Positions 1 to 9,269 are shown, counted from the stretch's first letter. The stretch is 64,000 bases of DNA from Streptomyces sp. NBC_00670 (GCF_036226765.1 NZ_CP109017.1:2433501-2497500), one strand, 5' to 3'. The notes: a model not told the origin generated them from the sequence alone. A program made the numbers and translations.

Positions 1-2688
1 GGCGCTGCCGTGGTGTGCCACCTTCAGGACGTCCACTCCGGTCAGCTCTTGGGCGGCGGGGGAGGCCAACATGGCCTGCTGGGCAGGGGGTTCGAGGTCG
101 CCGAGGAGCAGCAGGCGCAACCCGGCCGACCTCACCAGCAGGGTGACGCTGGCGTCGTTGGGTCCGTCCGGCTCCGGCACGGGGTCCGACGGCGGCCAGA
201 GCACCTGCCAGGTGAGCGACCCGGTCCGCCGCCGCTCCCCCGCCGCGGCGCGGGTCAGCGGGATGTGCCGGGCGGCCGCCTGGGCCCGTACCCACAGCGC
301 CTGTTCGGCGGGCTCGGCGAACCCGGTCGTCTCGATCGCCCCCACCGCACGGCCCCGCAGCACACCGGGGAGCCCGGCCACGTGGTCGGCGTGGAAGTGG
401 GTGAGCACCAGCAGCGGGACGCGGGTGATGCCGAGCGCGCTCAGGCACCGGTCCACCAGCACCGGGTCGGGGCCGGCGTCCACCACGATGCCGGTGCCCT
501 CGCCCGCCGCCAGGACGGTCGCGTCGCCCTGGCCCACGTCGCACATCGCGTACCGCCACCCCGGCGGCGGCCACCCCGTGATCACCCTGGTCAGCGGCGG
601 TGGCCTGACCACCACCAGGGCCAGGAGCAGCGCGGTCGCGGCCGCGAGCCAGGGCCGCCGCAGGATCCGCCGCCCGACGGCCACGACACCCGCCGTGACC
701 ACCGCCAGCAGCAAGGCCCCGGTCCAGCTGCCCGGCCAGTCCACCCCCGCGCCCGGCAGTGACGCCCCGGTGCGGGCGATGTCCGCGATCCAGCCGACGG
801 GCCACCCCGCGCACCACGCGAGCCCCTTGGCGAGGGGCATCGCCACCGGCGCCGTCGCCAGGGCCGCGAAGCCCAGTACGGTGGCCGGGGCGACCGCGAA
901 CTCCGCGAGCAGATTGCACGGCACCGCCACCAGGCTCACCCGGGCGGACAGCACCGCGACCACCGGGGCACACAGCGCCTGCGCGGCTGCTGCCGCCGCC
1001 AGCGCCTCGGCCGGACGCGGCGGAACCCCTCGTCGCCGCAGCGCGGCACTCCACCGGGGTGCCACGGTCAGCAGCGCGCCGGTCGCCAGCACGGAGAGCA
1101 GGAAGCCGTACCCACGGGCCAGCCACGGGTCGTACAGCACCAGCAGCAGTACCACCGCCGCCAGTGCCGGGAGCAGCGATCTGCGGCGCCCGGTGGCGAG
1201 GGCGAGCAGCGCGACCGCGCCGCAGGCCGCCGCCCGCAGCACGCTCGCGTCCGGCCGGCACACCACGACGAAGCCCAGCGTGAGCACGCCGCCGAGCAGC
1301 GCGGTCCCGCGCAGCGGGATGCCGAGCCGGGGGGCGAGTCCGCGGCGCTCCGCGCGCTGGGCGAGCCCCGGCGGGCCCAGGAACAGGGCCAGCAGCAGCG
1401 TGAAGTTGCCCCCGCTGACCGCCAGTAGATGCGTGAGGTCGGTCGCCTTGAACGCGTCGTCCAGTTCCGGGGTGACCCGTGCGGTGTCCCCCACGACCAG
1501 TCCCGGCAGCAGCGCCCGCGCGTCCGAGCCGAGGCCGGCGGTCGCCTCCCGGAGCCCGGCCCGCAGCCGCCCCGCCCAGCGCTGCGGTGCCGAGGGCGCC
1601 GCCACCGTTTCGGGCGGCCCCTTCCCCCGTACCCGTAGCACGGCCGCCACCCGGTCCCCGCCGGACAGCGCCGGCGCGAGCCGTGCGACCACCCTCAGCC
1701 GGGTCGACGGCAGCAACTCCAGCCAGGGCGACCGCCGGTCACCGCTCGCGCCGGGTCCCGGCCCGGCTGCTCCGGTTCCGGTCCCGGCCGCCCCGGCCCC
1801 GGCGGTGCCGGCTCCCGCCTCCGCCGCCGTTCCGGTTCCGGCCGTCCCGGTTCCCTCGGCCGTGATCCGGTGGCCGCGGGCGTCGACCAGGAGCAGTACC
1901 GGCGTACGGACCGCCGCCGTCGTGCCGTCCGGTCTCGTCAGCCGTCGTACGTCCGCGTGCAGCAGCACCGCGGTCGGCGCCGCGTGGTCGCCGACGACCT
2001 TCGGGCGGACGAGCCGTGGGTCGGAGGTCAGTTCGACCTCCGCGGTCACCGTGGCGTAGTGCCGGGCGAGGCCGGGAACCGGTCCGCGCCGCAGGTCCGC
2101 GCCGTGCAGCCCGGCGGAGGTGGCGGCCGCGGCGACGCACAGCAGTACGGCGGCGACGGGCACCGCGGGCCAGGCGGTCCGCCGTGACAGCAGCAACCCG
2201 GCGGCGACCAACACGCAGCCGACGGCCACGCCGGTGACCCACCCCGGCGGCGCGGTCAGCGCCCAGGCCGCCGCCGCCCACGCGCCCAGCGCCGGCGGCA
2301 CCAGCCGCAGGTCCGCCGGGCCCCGCTGCCGGGGAGACGCCTCCCCCGGGCGCCCACCCGCCGGAGTCTCCCCGCGCCGACCACCCAACGGCGCCTCTTC
2401 GAGCCGACCCGCTGCCGTAGCCTCCTCCCGCCGACGACCCGCCGTAGCCTCCCCGAGCCGGCCTCTCGCCCGGGCCTCAGCGATCCGCCCGGTGCCCGTC
2501 CGCCCGATGCCGGTCCGCCCGGAGCCGGTCCGCCCGATGCCGGTCCGCCCGGCGCGGAGTCCGCGTGCGGCTCCCGCCCGGCCGGGTCGCGCCCGGTCCG
2601 CCGGGCTCCTGCCGCCCGGGGACCGGGGGCGTGGGCCGCGCCGCGGCACCGGCGCCGGTCCCCGCGCCGCCGTCCGTGGTGTGCTCAT
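1..2688 (-). CDS. comEC: ComEC/Rec2-type DNA-uptake channel protein (3' end beyond window)
   Basis: ComEC forms the inner-membrane channel for single-stranded DNA in transformation. 896 codons are visible and the C-terminus is cut by the left edge. The order is a charged N-terminal tail (about 100 residues, including a tandem RTGxGRTGxGR segment encoded by 15-bp repeats near 2490-2555), hydrophobic segments, the competence core with GLVVGDTAG and LTHLLAVSGGN, many membrane helices, then a C-terminal metallo-beta-lactamase-like domain with LTHFHADHVAGL and KVAHHGS at the edge. The start ATG overlaps the comEA stop in an ATGA tetranucleotide, so translation is probably coupled. The family assignment is firm. 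What it does in Streptomyces, which is not known to be naturally competent, is uncertain. Confidence 0.93.
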   Translation of the reverse strand, partial: MSTPRTAARGPAPVPRRGPRPRSPGGRSPADRARPGRAGAARGLRAGRTGIGRTGSGRTGIGRTGTGRIAEARARGRLGEATAGRRREEATAAGRLEEAPLGGRRGETPAGGRPGEASPRQRGPADLRLVPPALGAWAAAAWALTAPPGWVTGVAVGCVLVAAGLLLSRRTAWPAVPVAAVLLCVAAAATSAGLHGADLRRGPVPGLARHYATVTAEVELTSDPRLVRPKVVGDHAAPTAVLLHADVRRLTRPDGTTAAVRTPVLLLVDARGHRITAEGTGTAGTGTAAEAGAGTAGAGAAGTGTGAAGPGPGASGDRRSPWLELLPSTRLRVVARLAPALSGGDRVAAVLRVRGKGPPETVAAPSAPQRWAGRLRAGLREATAGLGSDARALLPGLVVGDTARVTPELDDAFKATDLTHLLAVSGGNFTLLLALFLGPPGLAQRAERRGLAPRLGIPLRGTALLGGVLTLGFVVVCRPDASVLRAAACGAVALLALATGRRRSLLPALAAVVLLLVLYDPWLARGYGFLLSVLATGALLTVAPRWSAALRRRGVPPRPAEALAAAAAAQALCAPVVAVLSARVSLVAVPCNLLAEFAVAPATVLGFAALATAPVAMPLAKGLAWCAGWPVGWIADIARTGASLPGAGVDWPGSWTGALLLAVVTAGVVAVGRRILRRPWLAAATALLLALVVVRPPPLTRVITGWPPPGWRYAMCDVGQGDATVLAAGEGTGIVVDAGPDPVLVDRCLSALGITRVPLLVLTHFHADHVAGLPGVLRGRAVGAIETTGFAEPAEQALWVRAQAAARHIPLTRAAAGERRRTGSLTWQVLWPPSDPVPEPDGPNDASVTLLVRSAGLRLLLLGDLEPPAQQAMLASPAAQELTGVDVLKVAHHGSA

Positions 2689-3983
2689 GGCCGCACCAGC
2701 TCCCGCAGGTCCGCGAACCGTCGGTCCCCAATGCCGGTCACCTCGCGCAGTTGGTCGACCGACGTGAAACCGCCGTGCTGTGTGCGGTAGTCGATGATGT
2801 GCTGGGCGAGGACCGGGCCCACGCCCGGCAGCGTGTCCAACTGGTCGGCGGTGGCGGCGTTCAGGGACACGGGGCTCGCCGGTCCCGCACCGCCGGGTGC
2901 CGCTCCGGCGCCTTGGGAGCCCGGCGCGGGCGCGGGCGCGGCACCGGGCGCCGGGGCGGGCGCCGGTCCGCCGACCACGACCTGTTCGCCGTCCACCAAA
3001 ACCCGGGCGCGGTTCAGGGTGTCGAGATCCGTGCCGGAGCGCACTCCACCGGCCGCGCGCAGGGCGTCCGCGACCCGGGAACCCGCGGGCAGCCGCTGGA
3101 CGCCCGGATGCCGCACCTTGCCGCTGACGTCGACGACGACCGTCGCACCGGGGCTGCTCCCCGCCGCCGCGGGTACTCCCGGTGCCTTGGCATCCCGGGC
3201 ACGTGGCGACGGCCCCGCGCTCGCTCCCGTGCCGTCACCGCCGTGCCCGCCGTACGGGGCCGCCGCCCGTACCGGCTGCGGTGCCGTGACCTCCTCGGTG
3301 CGACCGGACCAGAAGTGTCCGCCGGCGAGGACCGCGGCCACCACGAGCAGGACCGCGAGCGCCGCAAGGCTCCTGCGTTCCAGTCCGCACCGGGTCCGCA
3401 GCCACAGCGGCGTCCGCTCGCGCACCGCGAGCCCCACCCGCTCCCGCCAGGTCGGCCGGGGCACGACAGCCGTCTCGGGTACGGCATCCGTACCGGGCAC
3501 GTCATCCGTGTCGGACACCTCGGCCTCGACCTCGGCAACGGCCGTCCCCGTGCTCCTCCCCCGTTCACGGTCCAGCGACGGCTCCGCCGCCCACGGGGGC
3601 CCGTGCCCCGCCTCGTCCCGCCCCGGTTCCGGTCCCGCCGCCTCCGCCTCCGTGAAGAAGGGGTGCGTCCCCGGCGGCGGCAGCCGGTCCTCGGCCGGTG
3701 GTGCCGGCACGGGCGTGCGACGGCCCGCCACGGCGCCGTCCGTGAAGAGGGCCTCCGCGCGCACCCGCAGTGCCTCGGCCACCGGGGCATCCCGCTGTCG
3801 CTCGCGAGGACGCCGGCCGGAACCAGGCCACGCGGAGTCGCGCCGACCGGAGCCGCGCAACGCGGAGTCGTGCCGCCCGGGACCGCGCCGCGCGGCACGA
3901 TGCCGGGCGCGGCCGTCGGAGCCGGGGCCGCGCCCCGGACCACTGGTGGGAGTCGCCGTACGTGAAAGTGATCGAAGTGCCAT
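2685..3983 (-). CDS. comEA: ComEA-like SLBB / helix-hairpin-helix DNA-binding protein
   Basis: 432 aa. A long disordered Arg/Pro-rich cytoplasmic N-terminus is followed by one membrane span (around LAALAVLLVVAAVLAGGHFW, about residue 215-235), a linker, an SLBB domain (TVVVDVSGKVRHPGVQRLP), and a C-terminal pair of helix-hairpin-helix motifs (LNAATADQLDTLPGVGPVLA, then VDQLREVTGIGDRRFADL). This is the ComEA layout, in which the extracytoplasmic HhH tail binds double-stranded DNA and hands it to ComEC, encoded immediately downstream with a 4-bp overlap. The N-terminal tail is much longer than in Bacillus ComEA. No clear Shine-Dalgarno precedes the ATG, so the exact start is less certain than the assignment. 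Confidence 0.88.
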   Translation of the reverse strand: MALRSLSRTATPTSGPGRGPGSDGRARHRAARRGPGRHDSALRGSGRRDSAWPGSGRRPRERQRDAPVAEALRVRAEALFTDGAVAGRRTPVPAPPAEDRLPPPGTHPFFTEAEAAGPEPGRDEAGHGPPWAAEPSLDRERGRSTGTAVAEVEAEVSDTDDVPGTDAVPETAVVPRPTWRERVGLAVRERTPLWLRTRCGLERRSLAALAVLLVVAAVLAGGHFWSGRTEEVTAPQPVRAAAPYGGHGGDGTGASAGPSPRARDAKAPGVPAAAGSSPGATVVVDVSGKVRHPGVQRLPAGSRVADALRAAGGVRSGTDLDTLNRARVLVDGEQVVVGGPAPAPAPGAAPAPAPGSQGAGAAPGGAGPASPVSLNAATADQLDTLPGVGPVLAQHIIDYRTQHGGFTSVDQLREVTGIGDRRFADLRELVRP

Positions 3984-4065
3984 GCGGGCAGGATCGGACA
4001 GACCGCGCCCGTCGCGATGATCTTGGTCAAATACCGTGGATTACTCGCCGGTTGTGGATATCTCC

Positions 4066-4083
4066 GTCACCCACAAGGGTGAC
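4066..4083. promoter_or_regulatory. Inverted repeat in the degV-comEA intergenic region
   Basis: A perfect 7-bp dyad, GTCACCC-ACAA-GGGTGAC, lies about 80 bp upstream of comEA. Next to it (4051-4061) is GTTGTGGATAT, whose complement ATATCCACA differs by one base from the classical DnaA box TTATCCACA. It could be an operator or a weak hairpin. No function is demonstrated. Confidence 0.35.
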
Positions 4084-4110
4084 TCACACCAGACAACATT
4101 GACCCCGACA

Positions 4111-4137
4111 CACCGACACCACCGACACCACCGACAC
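4111..4137. repeat. 9-bp tandem repeat, three copies
   Basis: CACCGACAC is repeated three times without interruption, a few bases downstream of the degV stop. It looks like simple-sequence expansion. Confidence 0.8.
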
Positions 4138-4141
4138 CACA

Positions 4142-4987
4142 TCAACGGTGCGAGACGACCGCACCCAGCAACCCCGGCCCCGTATGCGCCCCGATCACCG
4201 CGCCGACCTCGCTCACGTGCAGCTCCGCGAGGCCCGGTACCCTCGTCCGCAGCCGCTCGGCGAGCGCCGCCGCCCGCTCGGGCGCGGCGAGATGGTGCAC
4301 CGCGATGTCGACCTGCGCGCCGGCGGCCCGCTCGGCCACGATCTCCTCCAGGCGGGCGATCGCCCTGGAAGCCGTGCGGACCTTCTCGAGCAGGTCGATA
4401 CGGCCGTCGTCCAGCTGCAGCAGCGGTTTGACGGCGAGGGCGGAGCCGAACAGCGCCTGGGCGGCGCCGATCCGGCCGCCGCGCCGCAGATAGTCGAGGG
4501 TGTCGACGTAGAAGAACGCGGAGGTCCCGGCGGCCCGCTTCTCCGCCGCCGTGACCGCCTCGTCGACCGTGCCGCCCGCCTCCGCCGTCTCGGCCGCGGC
4601 GAGGGCGCAGAAGCCGAGCGCCATGGCGACCATGCCGGTGTCCACGACGCGTACCGGCACGGGCGCCTCCCGCGCGGCCAGCACCGCGGCGTCGTACGTG
4701 CCGGAGAACTCGGAGGAGAGGTGGAGGGAGACGATGTCGGTGGCTCCCGTCCCGGCGACTTCGCGATAGGTCTCCGCGAACACCTGGGGGCTGGGCCGCG
4801 AGGTGGTGACGGGCCGTCGCTTCTGCAGTGCCTCGGCCAGGGAGCGGGCCGAGATCTCGGTCCCCTCCTCGAGCGCCCGGTCGCCCAGGACCACGGTCAG
4901 CGGCACCGAAGTGATGCCGTGGCGCTCCATCGTCCGCGGCGGCAGGTAGGCCGTGGAATCGGTGACGATCGCGACATGGCGGGACAT
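4142..4987 (-). CDS. degV: DegV family fatty-acid-binding protein
   Basis: 281 aa, the usual DegV length. DegV (FakB-like) proteins bind a fatty acid; in Firmicutes they present it to a FakA kinase. The N-terminal strand VAIVTDSTAYLP carries the conserved DST, and TTSRPSPQVFAETY corresponds to the conserved T(S)xPSP lipid-head-group loop. LHLSSEFSGTYDAA is also typical. No FakA-like kinase is visible nearby, so the partner is unknown. The ATG has no Shine-Dalgarno sequence but sits 7 nt after a TAACCT -10-like box, suggesting a leaderless mRNA. It lies upstream of comEA on the same strand with a 158-bp gap. Confidence 0.9.
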   Translation of the reverse strand: MSRHVAIVTDSTAYLPPRTMERHGITSVPLTVVLGDRALEEGTEISARSLAEALQKRRPVTTSRPSPQVFAETYREVAGTGATDIVSLHLSSEFSGTYDAAVLAAREAPVPVRVVDTGMVAMALGFCALAAAETAEAGGTVDEAVTAAEKRAAGTSAFFYVDTLDYLRRGGRIGAAQALFGSALAVKPLLQLDDGRIDLLEKVRTASRAIARLEEIVAERAAGAQVDIAVHHLAAPERAAALAERLRTRVPGLAELHVSEVGAVIGAHTGPGLLGAVVSHR

Positions 4988-4994
4988 GAGCTGG

Positions 4995-5000
4995 AGGTTA
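4995..5000 (-). promoter_or_regulatory. -10 box of a probable leaderless degV promoter
   Basis: TAACCT on the minus strand ends 7 nt before the degV ATG, placing the predicted transcript start at or next to the start codon. No Shine-Dalgarno is present. Inferred from spacing only. Confidence 0.5.
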
Positions 5001-5095
5001 CCTGCCGTGGCGAACCGGAGGCAGCCCGACCCCTTCCGCCCGCGGTGACACCGACGGGATCACGTCATCGGCCTGGCGTCGGCCGCGGGCGCCGG

Positions 5096-5839
5096 TCATG
5101 TCGTCGTCTCGGGACGGGGCTTCTTCTCCCAGGGGTAGGCGATCCGCGGCCCGGACGGCGGCGCCACGGCGGGACGGACCGGCCGCTCCGCTCCCGATGC
5201 CTCCGCCCTCGACGCAGACGCCTTCGACGCCGGATCCCCGGCGGACGCCGCCGCCGGCCCCGGCCCCGGCGCCGTACCCGGCCCCGCCCCCGGTTCCGTC
5301 GTCCAGTGCCTCAGCGCCCCCGCCTCGATGTCTATCTGGCCGCTCAGCGTCGACAGGTCGTCCTCCGTGAAGCGGCGGGCGCGCTCGTGGGCCGCCCAGC
5401 GCAGGGAGTCGGCGGACTTCGTGATCCGCTCCGTGCGCTCGCGCAGCTCCGGCAGGCGCCGGGCGAGGCCGCCGCGGTCCGGATCGCCCTCCAGGCGCCG
5501 GAGTTCGTCGTCGAGTTGCCGGCCGTGGCCGCTGAGCCGCTCGAAGAGGCCGAGGGACTCCTTCAGCGAGGCGTCCTCGACGGCCCCCGCCTCCAGCGTC
5601 TCCTGGGTGGCGCGCAGCGACGTGCGCAGCTTCAGCCTGAGCTGGGCCAGCTCGCCCGCCGGGCCGGGCAGCGCGAACGTCCTGGCGCGCAGCGTGGTGT
5701 CCTCGACGGTGCGCCGGGCCTGGGTGAGCGTCCGGTCCACGCCGCGCTTCGCGGCGCCGACCGCCTTGACGGTGGCGTACACGCCGAGGGCGACGAAGAG
5801 CACGAAGAGCAGTGCGACGACCGCGATGACCGTTTCCAC
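5096..5839 (-). CDS. Membrane-anchored coiled-coil protein of unknown function
   Basis: 247 aa. An N-terminal hydrophobic helix (VIAVVALLFVLFVALGVYA) is followed by a long charged helical region rich in Arg, Glu and Leu (about residues 25-185), probably a coiled coil, then a Pro/Ala/Gly-rich tail ending EKKPRPETTT. The GTG start has GGAGGAG 4-5 nt upstream. It resembles the conserved Streptomyces membrane proteins found between leuS and degV; I do not recognise a biochemical function. The topology suggests a single span with a large cytoplasmic or extracytoplasmic helical domain. Confidence 0.75.
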   Translation of the reverse strand: METVIAVVALLFVLFVALGVYATVKAVGAAKRGVDRTLTQARRTVEDTTLRARTFALPGPAGELAQLRLKLRTSLRATQETLEAGAVEDASLKESLGLFERLSGHGRQLDDELRRLEGDPDRGGLARRLPELRERTERITKSADSLRWAAHERARRFTEDDLSTLSGQIDIEAGALRHWTTEPGAGPGTAPGPGPAAASAGDPASKASASRAEASGAERPVRPAVAPPSGPRIAYPWEKKPRPETTT

Positions 5840-5952
5840 GGCGCTCCTCCTCCACGCAGGTGTGCACGGCTGCTCCGCCGCTCTTCCACGGTAAACGCAC
5901 CGGGCAGGCCCCGGGTTCCCGCGGAACCCCGAACCTGCCCGTAGGGGATCAC

Positions 5953-6060
5953 CCCCAGACGCACGCCCAGGCGTGACCCCTGGGAGATCAGCCCCGGACG
6001 CACGCCCAGGCGTGACCCCTGGGAGATCGGCCCCGGACGCACGCCCACGCGCGCCCCCAG
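5953..6060. repeat. 39-bp tandem repeat between leuS and the membrane-protein gene
   Basis: About 2.7 copies of a unit beginning ACGCACGCCCAGGCGTGACC, starting at 5959, 5998 and 6037 (period 39). Each complete copy contains CCCAGG/CCTGGG arms able to form a small hairpin, so the array could give successive stem-loops just after the leuS stop. The period is a multiple of three, but I see no convincing gene through it. Confidence 0.75.
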
Positions 6061-6087
6061 CGGTTCACTCCCAGACGGCACGCACCC

Positions 6088-8982
6088 TTACGCCGGGACG
6101 ATGTTCACCAGCTTCGGCGCCCGCACGATCACCTTGCGGATGCCCGCCCCGCCCAGCGCCGCCACGACCTTCTCGTCGGCCAGCGCCACCTTCTCCAGCT
6201 CGTCGTCCGAGATGGACGGCGAGACCTCCAGGCGGGCCTTGACCTTGCCCTTGACCTGCACCACACAGGTGACGGTCTCGTCGACGACGTACGCCGGGTC
6301 GGCGACGGGGAAGTCCTGGTGGACCACCGAGTCGGTGTGGCCCAGCCGGCGCCACAGCTCCTCGGCGATGTGCGGGGCCAGCGGCGCCACCATCAGCACC
6401 AGCGGCTCGGCCACCGCGCGCGGCACCGCCCCGCCCGTCTTCGTCAGGTGGTTGTTCAGCTCGGTGACCTTGGCGATGGCGGTGTTGAACCGCATGCCCT
6501 CCAGGTCCTGGCGCACCCCGTCGATCGCCTTGTGCAACGCCCGCAGCGTCTCCACGTCGATGTCGGCGTACGCGACGTCCGAGACGGTGACCGCGCCGCT
6601 GTCCTCATCGACGACGTTGCGCCACAGCCGCTGCAGCAGCCGGAACTGGCCGACGACCGCACGCGTGTCCCACGGCCGGGAGACGTCCAGGGGGCCCATC
6701 GCCATCTCGTACAGGCGCAGGGTGTCGGCCCCGTACTCGGCGCAGATCTCGTCCGGGGTGACCGCGTTCTTCAGGGACTTGCCCATCTTGCCCAGCAGCC
6801 GGGAGACCTGCTCGCCCTGGTAGGAGTACGCGCCGTCGCGCTCCTCCACCTCGGCGGCCGGCACCGCGATGCCGCGGCTGTCGCGGTAGACGTAGGCCTG
6901 GATCATGCCCTGGTTGAACAGCTTGTGGAACGGCTCGGCGGAGGAGATGTGCCCCAGGTCGTACAGGACCTTGGACCAGAAGCGCGCGTACAGCAGGTGC
7001 AGTACGGCGTGCTCGGCACCGCCGACGTACAGGTCGACGCCGCCGTGCGGCATGCCCTCGCGCGGGCCCATCCAGTACTGCTCGATCTCGGGGTCGACCA
7101 GCTTCTCGCTGTTGTGCGGGTCCAGGTAGCGCAGCTCGTACCAGCAGGAACCGGCCCAGTTGGGCATGGTGTTGGTCTCGCGGCGGTATTTCCGGGGCCC
7201 GCGCCCGTCGCCCAGATCGAGAGTGACGTTGACCCAGTCCTCGTTGCGCGACAGCGGGGTCTCGGGCTGGGTGTCGGCGTCGTCCGGGTCGAAGGTGCGC
7301 GGCGAGTAGTCCTCGACCTCGGGCAGCTCCAGGGGCAGCATCGACTCGGGCAGCGGGTGGGCGATGCCGTCCTCGTCGTAGACGATCGGGAAGGGCTCGC
7401 CCCAGTAGCGCTGGCGGCTGAACAGCCAGTCGCGCAGCCGGAAGTTGACGGTGCCCTCGCCGACGCCCTCGCGCGCCAGCCACTCGGTGATGCGGGCCTT
7501 GGCCTCGACGACGCCCAGGCCGTCCAGGGTGACGGAGTCGTTCGCGGAGTTGACGAGCGTCGCGTCGTAGGAGGCGAAGGCGTCCTCCCACTCCGTGGTG
7601 TCGGTGCCGCGGCCGTCGGTGGGCCGCACGACGCAGCGGACCGGCAGTTCGAAGGCGCGTGCGAACGCGAAGTCACGGGTGTCGTGGGCGGGAACGGCCA
7701 TGATCGCGCCGGTGCCGTAGCCCATCAGGACGTAGTCGGCGATGAAGACGGGGACGCGCTCGCCGTTGACCGGGTTGATGGCGTAGGCGCCGATGAAGAC
7801 GCCGGTCTTGTCCTTGGCCTCGGCCTGACGTTCGACGTCGGACTTGGACGCGGCCTGCGCGCGGTAGGCGGCGACGGCCTCGGCGGGGGTGGCGTGACCG
7901 CCGGTCCACACCTCGTGGGTGCCCTCCGGCCAGGCGGCCGGGGTGAACTTCTCCACCAGGGGGTGCTCGGGCGCCAGCACCATGTAGGTGGCGCCGAACA
8001 GGGTGTCGGGGCGGGTGGTGAAGACGGTGATGCGCTCGCCGTCCAGGGGGAAGTCGACGCGGGCGCCCTCGGAGCGGCCGATCCAGTTGCGCTGCTGCAG
8101 CTTGATGGCCTCGGGCCAGTCCAGCGCGTCCAGGTCGTCGAGCAGCCGGTCGGCGTAGGCGGTGATCCGCATGTTCCACTGGCGCAGCTTGGCCTTGAAG
8201 ACCGGGTAGTTGCCGCGCTCGGAGCGGCCGTCGGCGGTGACCTCCTCGTTGGCCAGCACGGTGCCCAGGCCGGGGCACCAGTTGACGGGCGCGTCGGAGG
8301 CGTAGGCCAGGCGGTACTCGCCCAGGACGTCGGCGCGCTCGGCCTCGCTCAGCGCGCTCCACGCGCGCGTGGTGCCCGGTACGGGCCGCTCACCGGATGC
8401 GAACTGTGCGACCAGCTCGCTGATCGGGCGGGCCCTGCGCGTCTGCTCGTCGTAGTAGGAGTTGAAGATCTGCAGGAAGATCCACTGGGTCCACTTGTAG
8501 TAGTCCGGGTCGATCGTGGCGAAGGACCGGCGCTTGTCGTGGCCCAGGCCCAGCCGGCGCAGCTGGGAGGTCATGTTCTCGATGTTGGCCTCGGTGGAGA
8601 CCCGGGGGTGCGTGCCGGTCTGCACGGCGTACTGCTCGGCGGGCAGGCCGAAGGCGTCGAAGCCCAGGGTGTGCAGGACGTTGTGGCCGGTCATCCGCTG
8701 GAAGCGGGCGTAGACGTCGGTGGCGATGTAGCCCAGCGGGTGGCCCACGTGGAGACCCGCGCCGGAGGGGTACGGGAACATGTCCATGATGAACTTCTTG
8801 GGCCGGGCGGCCAGGACCGGGTCACCGGCCAGGTCGCCCTTCGGGTTGGGCGCCTCGTACGTGCCCTCGGCGGCCCAGAAGTCCTGCCAGCGTGCCTCGA
8901 TGTCGGCCGCCATGGCGGCCGTGTAGCGGTGCGGCGCTGCCTGGGCCGACAGGGCGTCGGCAGCGGGGTTCGTCTCGCTCAT
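6088..8982 (-). CDS. leuS: Leucyl-tRNA synthetase
   Basis: Charges tRNA-Leu; cytoplasmic class I synthetase, 964 aa. The HIGH-type motif appears as HVGH within [16 protein letters not shown], and the KMSKS-type loop as KMGKS ([11 protein letters not shown]). A CP1 editing domain with [14 protein letters not shown] and a C-terminal anticodon-binding region with a [11 protein letters not shown] tail complete the family layout. I chose the ATG of [11 protein letters not shown]: an in-frame GTG 57 codons upstream would read through a leader peptide, terminator and hairpin that clearly belong to an attenuator. The 5' region therefore suggests control by leucine supply. Confidence 0.97.
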   Translation of the reverse strand: MSETNPAADALSAQAAPHRYTAAMAADIEARWQDFWAAEGTYEAPNPKGDLAGDPVLAARPKKFIMDMFPYPSGAGLHVGHPLGYIATDVYARFQRMTGHNVLHTLGFDAFGLPAEQYAVQTGTHPRVSTEANIENMTSQLRRLGLGHDKRRSFATIDPDYYKWTQWIFLQIFNSYYDEQTRRARPISELVAQFASGERPVPGTTRAWSALSEAERADVLGEYRLAYASDAPVNWCPGLGTVLANEEVTADGRSERGNYPVFKAKLRQWNMRITAYADRLLDDLDALDWPEAIKLQQRNWIGRSEGARVDFPLDGERITVFTTRPDTLFGATYMVLAPEHPLVEKFTPAAWPEGTHEVWTGGHATPAEAVAAYRAQAASKSDVERQAEAKDKTGVFIGAYAINPVNGERVPVFIADYVLMGYGTGAIMAVPAHDTRDFAFARAFELPVRCVVRPTDGRGTDTTEWEDAFASYDATLVNSANDSVTLDGLGVVEAKARITEWLAREGVGEGTVNFRLRDWLFSRQRYWGEPFPIVYDEDGIAHPLPESMLPLELPEVEDYSPRTFDPDDADTQPETPLSRNEDWVNVTLDLGDGRGPRKYRRETNTMPNWAGSCWYELRYLDPHNSEKLVDPEIEQYWMGPREGMPHGGVDLYVGGAEHAVLHLLYARFWSKVLYDLGHISSAEPFHKLFNQGMIQAYVYRDSRGIAVPAAEVEERDGAYSYQGEQVSRLLGKMGKSLKNAVTPDEICAEYGADTLRLYEMAMGPLDVSRPWDTRAVVGQFRLLQRLWRNVVDEDSGAVTVSDVAYADIDVETLRALHKAIDGVRQDLEGMRFNTAIAKVTELNNHLTKTGGAVPRAVAEPLVLMVAPLAPHIAEELWRRLGHTDSVVHQDFPVADPAYVVDETVTCVVQVKGKVKARLEVSPSISDDELEKVALADEKVVAALGGAGIRKVIVRAPKLVNIVPA

Positions 8983-9025
8983 GATCCTCAAAGCTCCATC
9001 GATCGTCTGCGCCCACGGCTGCGGA

Positions 9026-9047
9026 TTCCGGGAACGGACTCCCGGAA
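9026..9047 (-). promoter_or_regulatory. Strong hairpin in the leuS 5' region
   Basis: Perfect 8-bp arms (TTCCGGGA / TCCCGGAA, 6-nt loop) lie between the terminator-like stem and the leuS start. It may stabilise the mRNA 5' end or join alternative leader folds. Confidence 0.5.
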
Positions 9048-9050
9048 ACG

Positions 9051-9074
9051 AAAAAACCCCTCGCACAGGAGGGG
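9051..9074 (-). terminator. Rho-independent attenuator terminator of leuS leader
   Basis: On the minus strand, CCCCTC-CTGTGC-GAGGGG (6-bp stem, 6-nt loop) is followed at once by six T residues. True U-runs are rare at this GC content. It lies between the leucine-rich leader peptide and leuS, the usual position of the terminator in ribosome-mediated attenuation. An upstream hairpin (GACCG...CGGTC, 9091-9110) could be the pause structure. Confidence 0.8.
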
Positions 9075-9118
9075 ACGCCGCGCCGATTCCGACCGTCTCA
9101 CTTGCCGGTCGGGACTGA

Positions 9119-9157
9119 TCAGCGCGGCTCGCTAAGCAGAAGGCGTACGGCACGCAT
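9119..9157 (-). CDS. leuS leader peptide [12 protein letters not shown]
   Basis: A 12-codon ORF directly upstream of the attenuator terminator. Codons 6-8 are CTT CTG CTT, three successive leucines read through non-preferred codons. Slow decoding when Leu-tRNA is scarce would stall the ribosome and favour antitermination into leuS. This follows the known logic of amino-acid leader peptides and is inferred here from structure alone. There is no Shine-Dalgarno, but a TACCCT -10-like box ends 6 nt before the ATG, so the leader peptide itself appears to start a leaderless transcript. Confidence 0.75.
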   Translation of the reverse strand: MRAVRLLLSEPR

Positions 9158-9163
9158 GGCGAC

Positions 9164-9169
9164 AGGGTA
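9164..9169 (-). promoter_or_regulatory. -10 box of leuS leader promoter (leaderless)
   Basis: TACCCT on the minus strand, 6 nt before the leader-peptide ATG. No good -35 hexamer is visible. Transcription should start at or beside the ATG. Confidence 0.5.
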
Positions 9170-9269
9170 CCGCAGCGGCCGAGCGCCCCGCGACGGACTT
9201 CCGCCCGCCGGACCCCCCCGGTCCCCCAACCGTCATCCCGGCACCGGCCGGGGTGACGGGCGGAAAAAC

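Noticed and set aside
71..2059. 662-codon plus-strand frame opposite comEC
   Set aside because: Ser/Ala/Arg-rich noise; the minus strand encodes clear ComEC motifs.
4051..4061. Replication origin (DnaA box)
   Set aside because: A single near-match only; no cluster of boxes and no dnaA or dnaN nearby.
5953..6060. CRISPR array
   Set aside because: Units are contiguous with a 39-bp period and no unique spacers; no cas genes.
5632..6081. Minus-strand frame translating the 39-bp repeats into 13-residue repeats
   Set aside because: It overlaps the membrane-protein gene out of frame and lacks a credible start; the repeat period being a multiple of three is likely chance.
6319..9135. Long plus-strand frame opposite leuS
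   Set aside because: Shadow of leuS codons; no motifs, biased composition.
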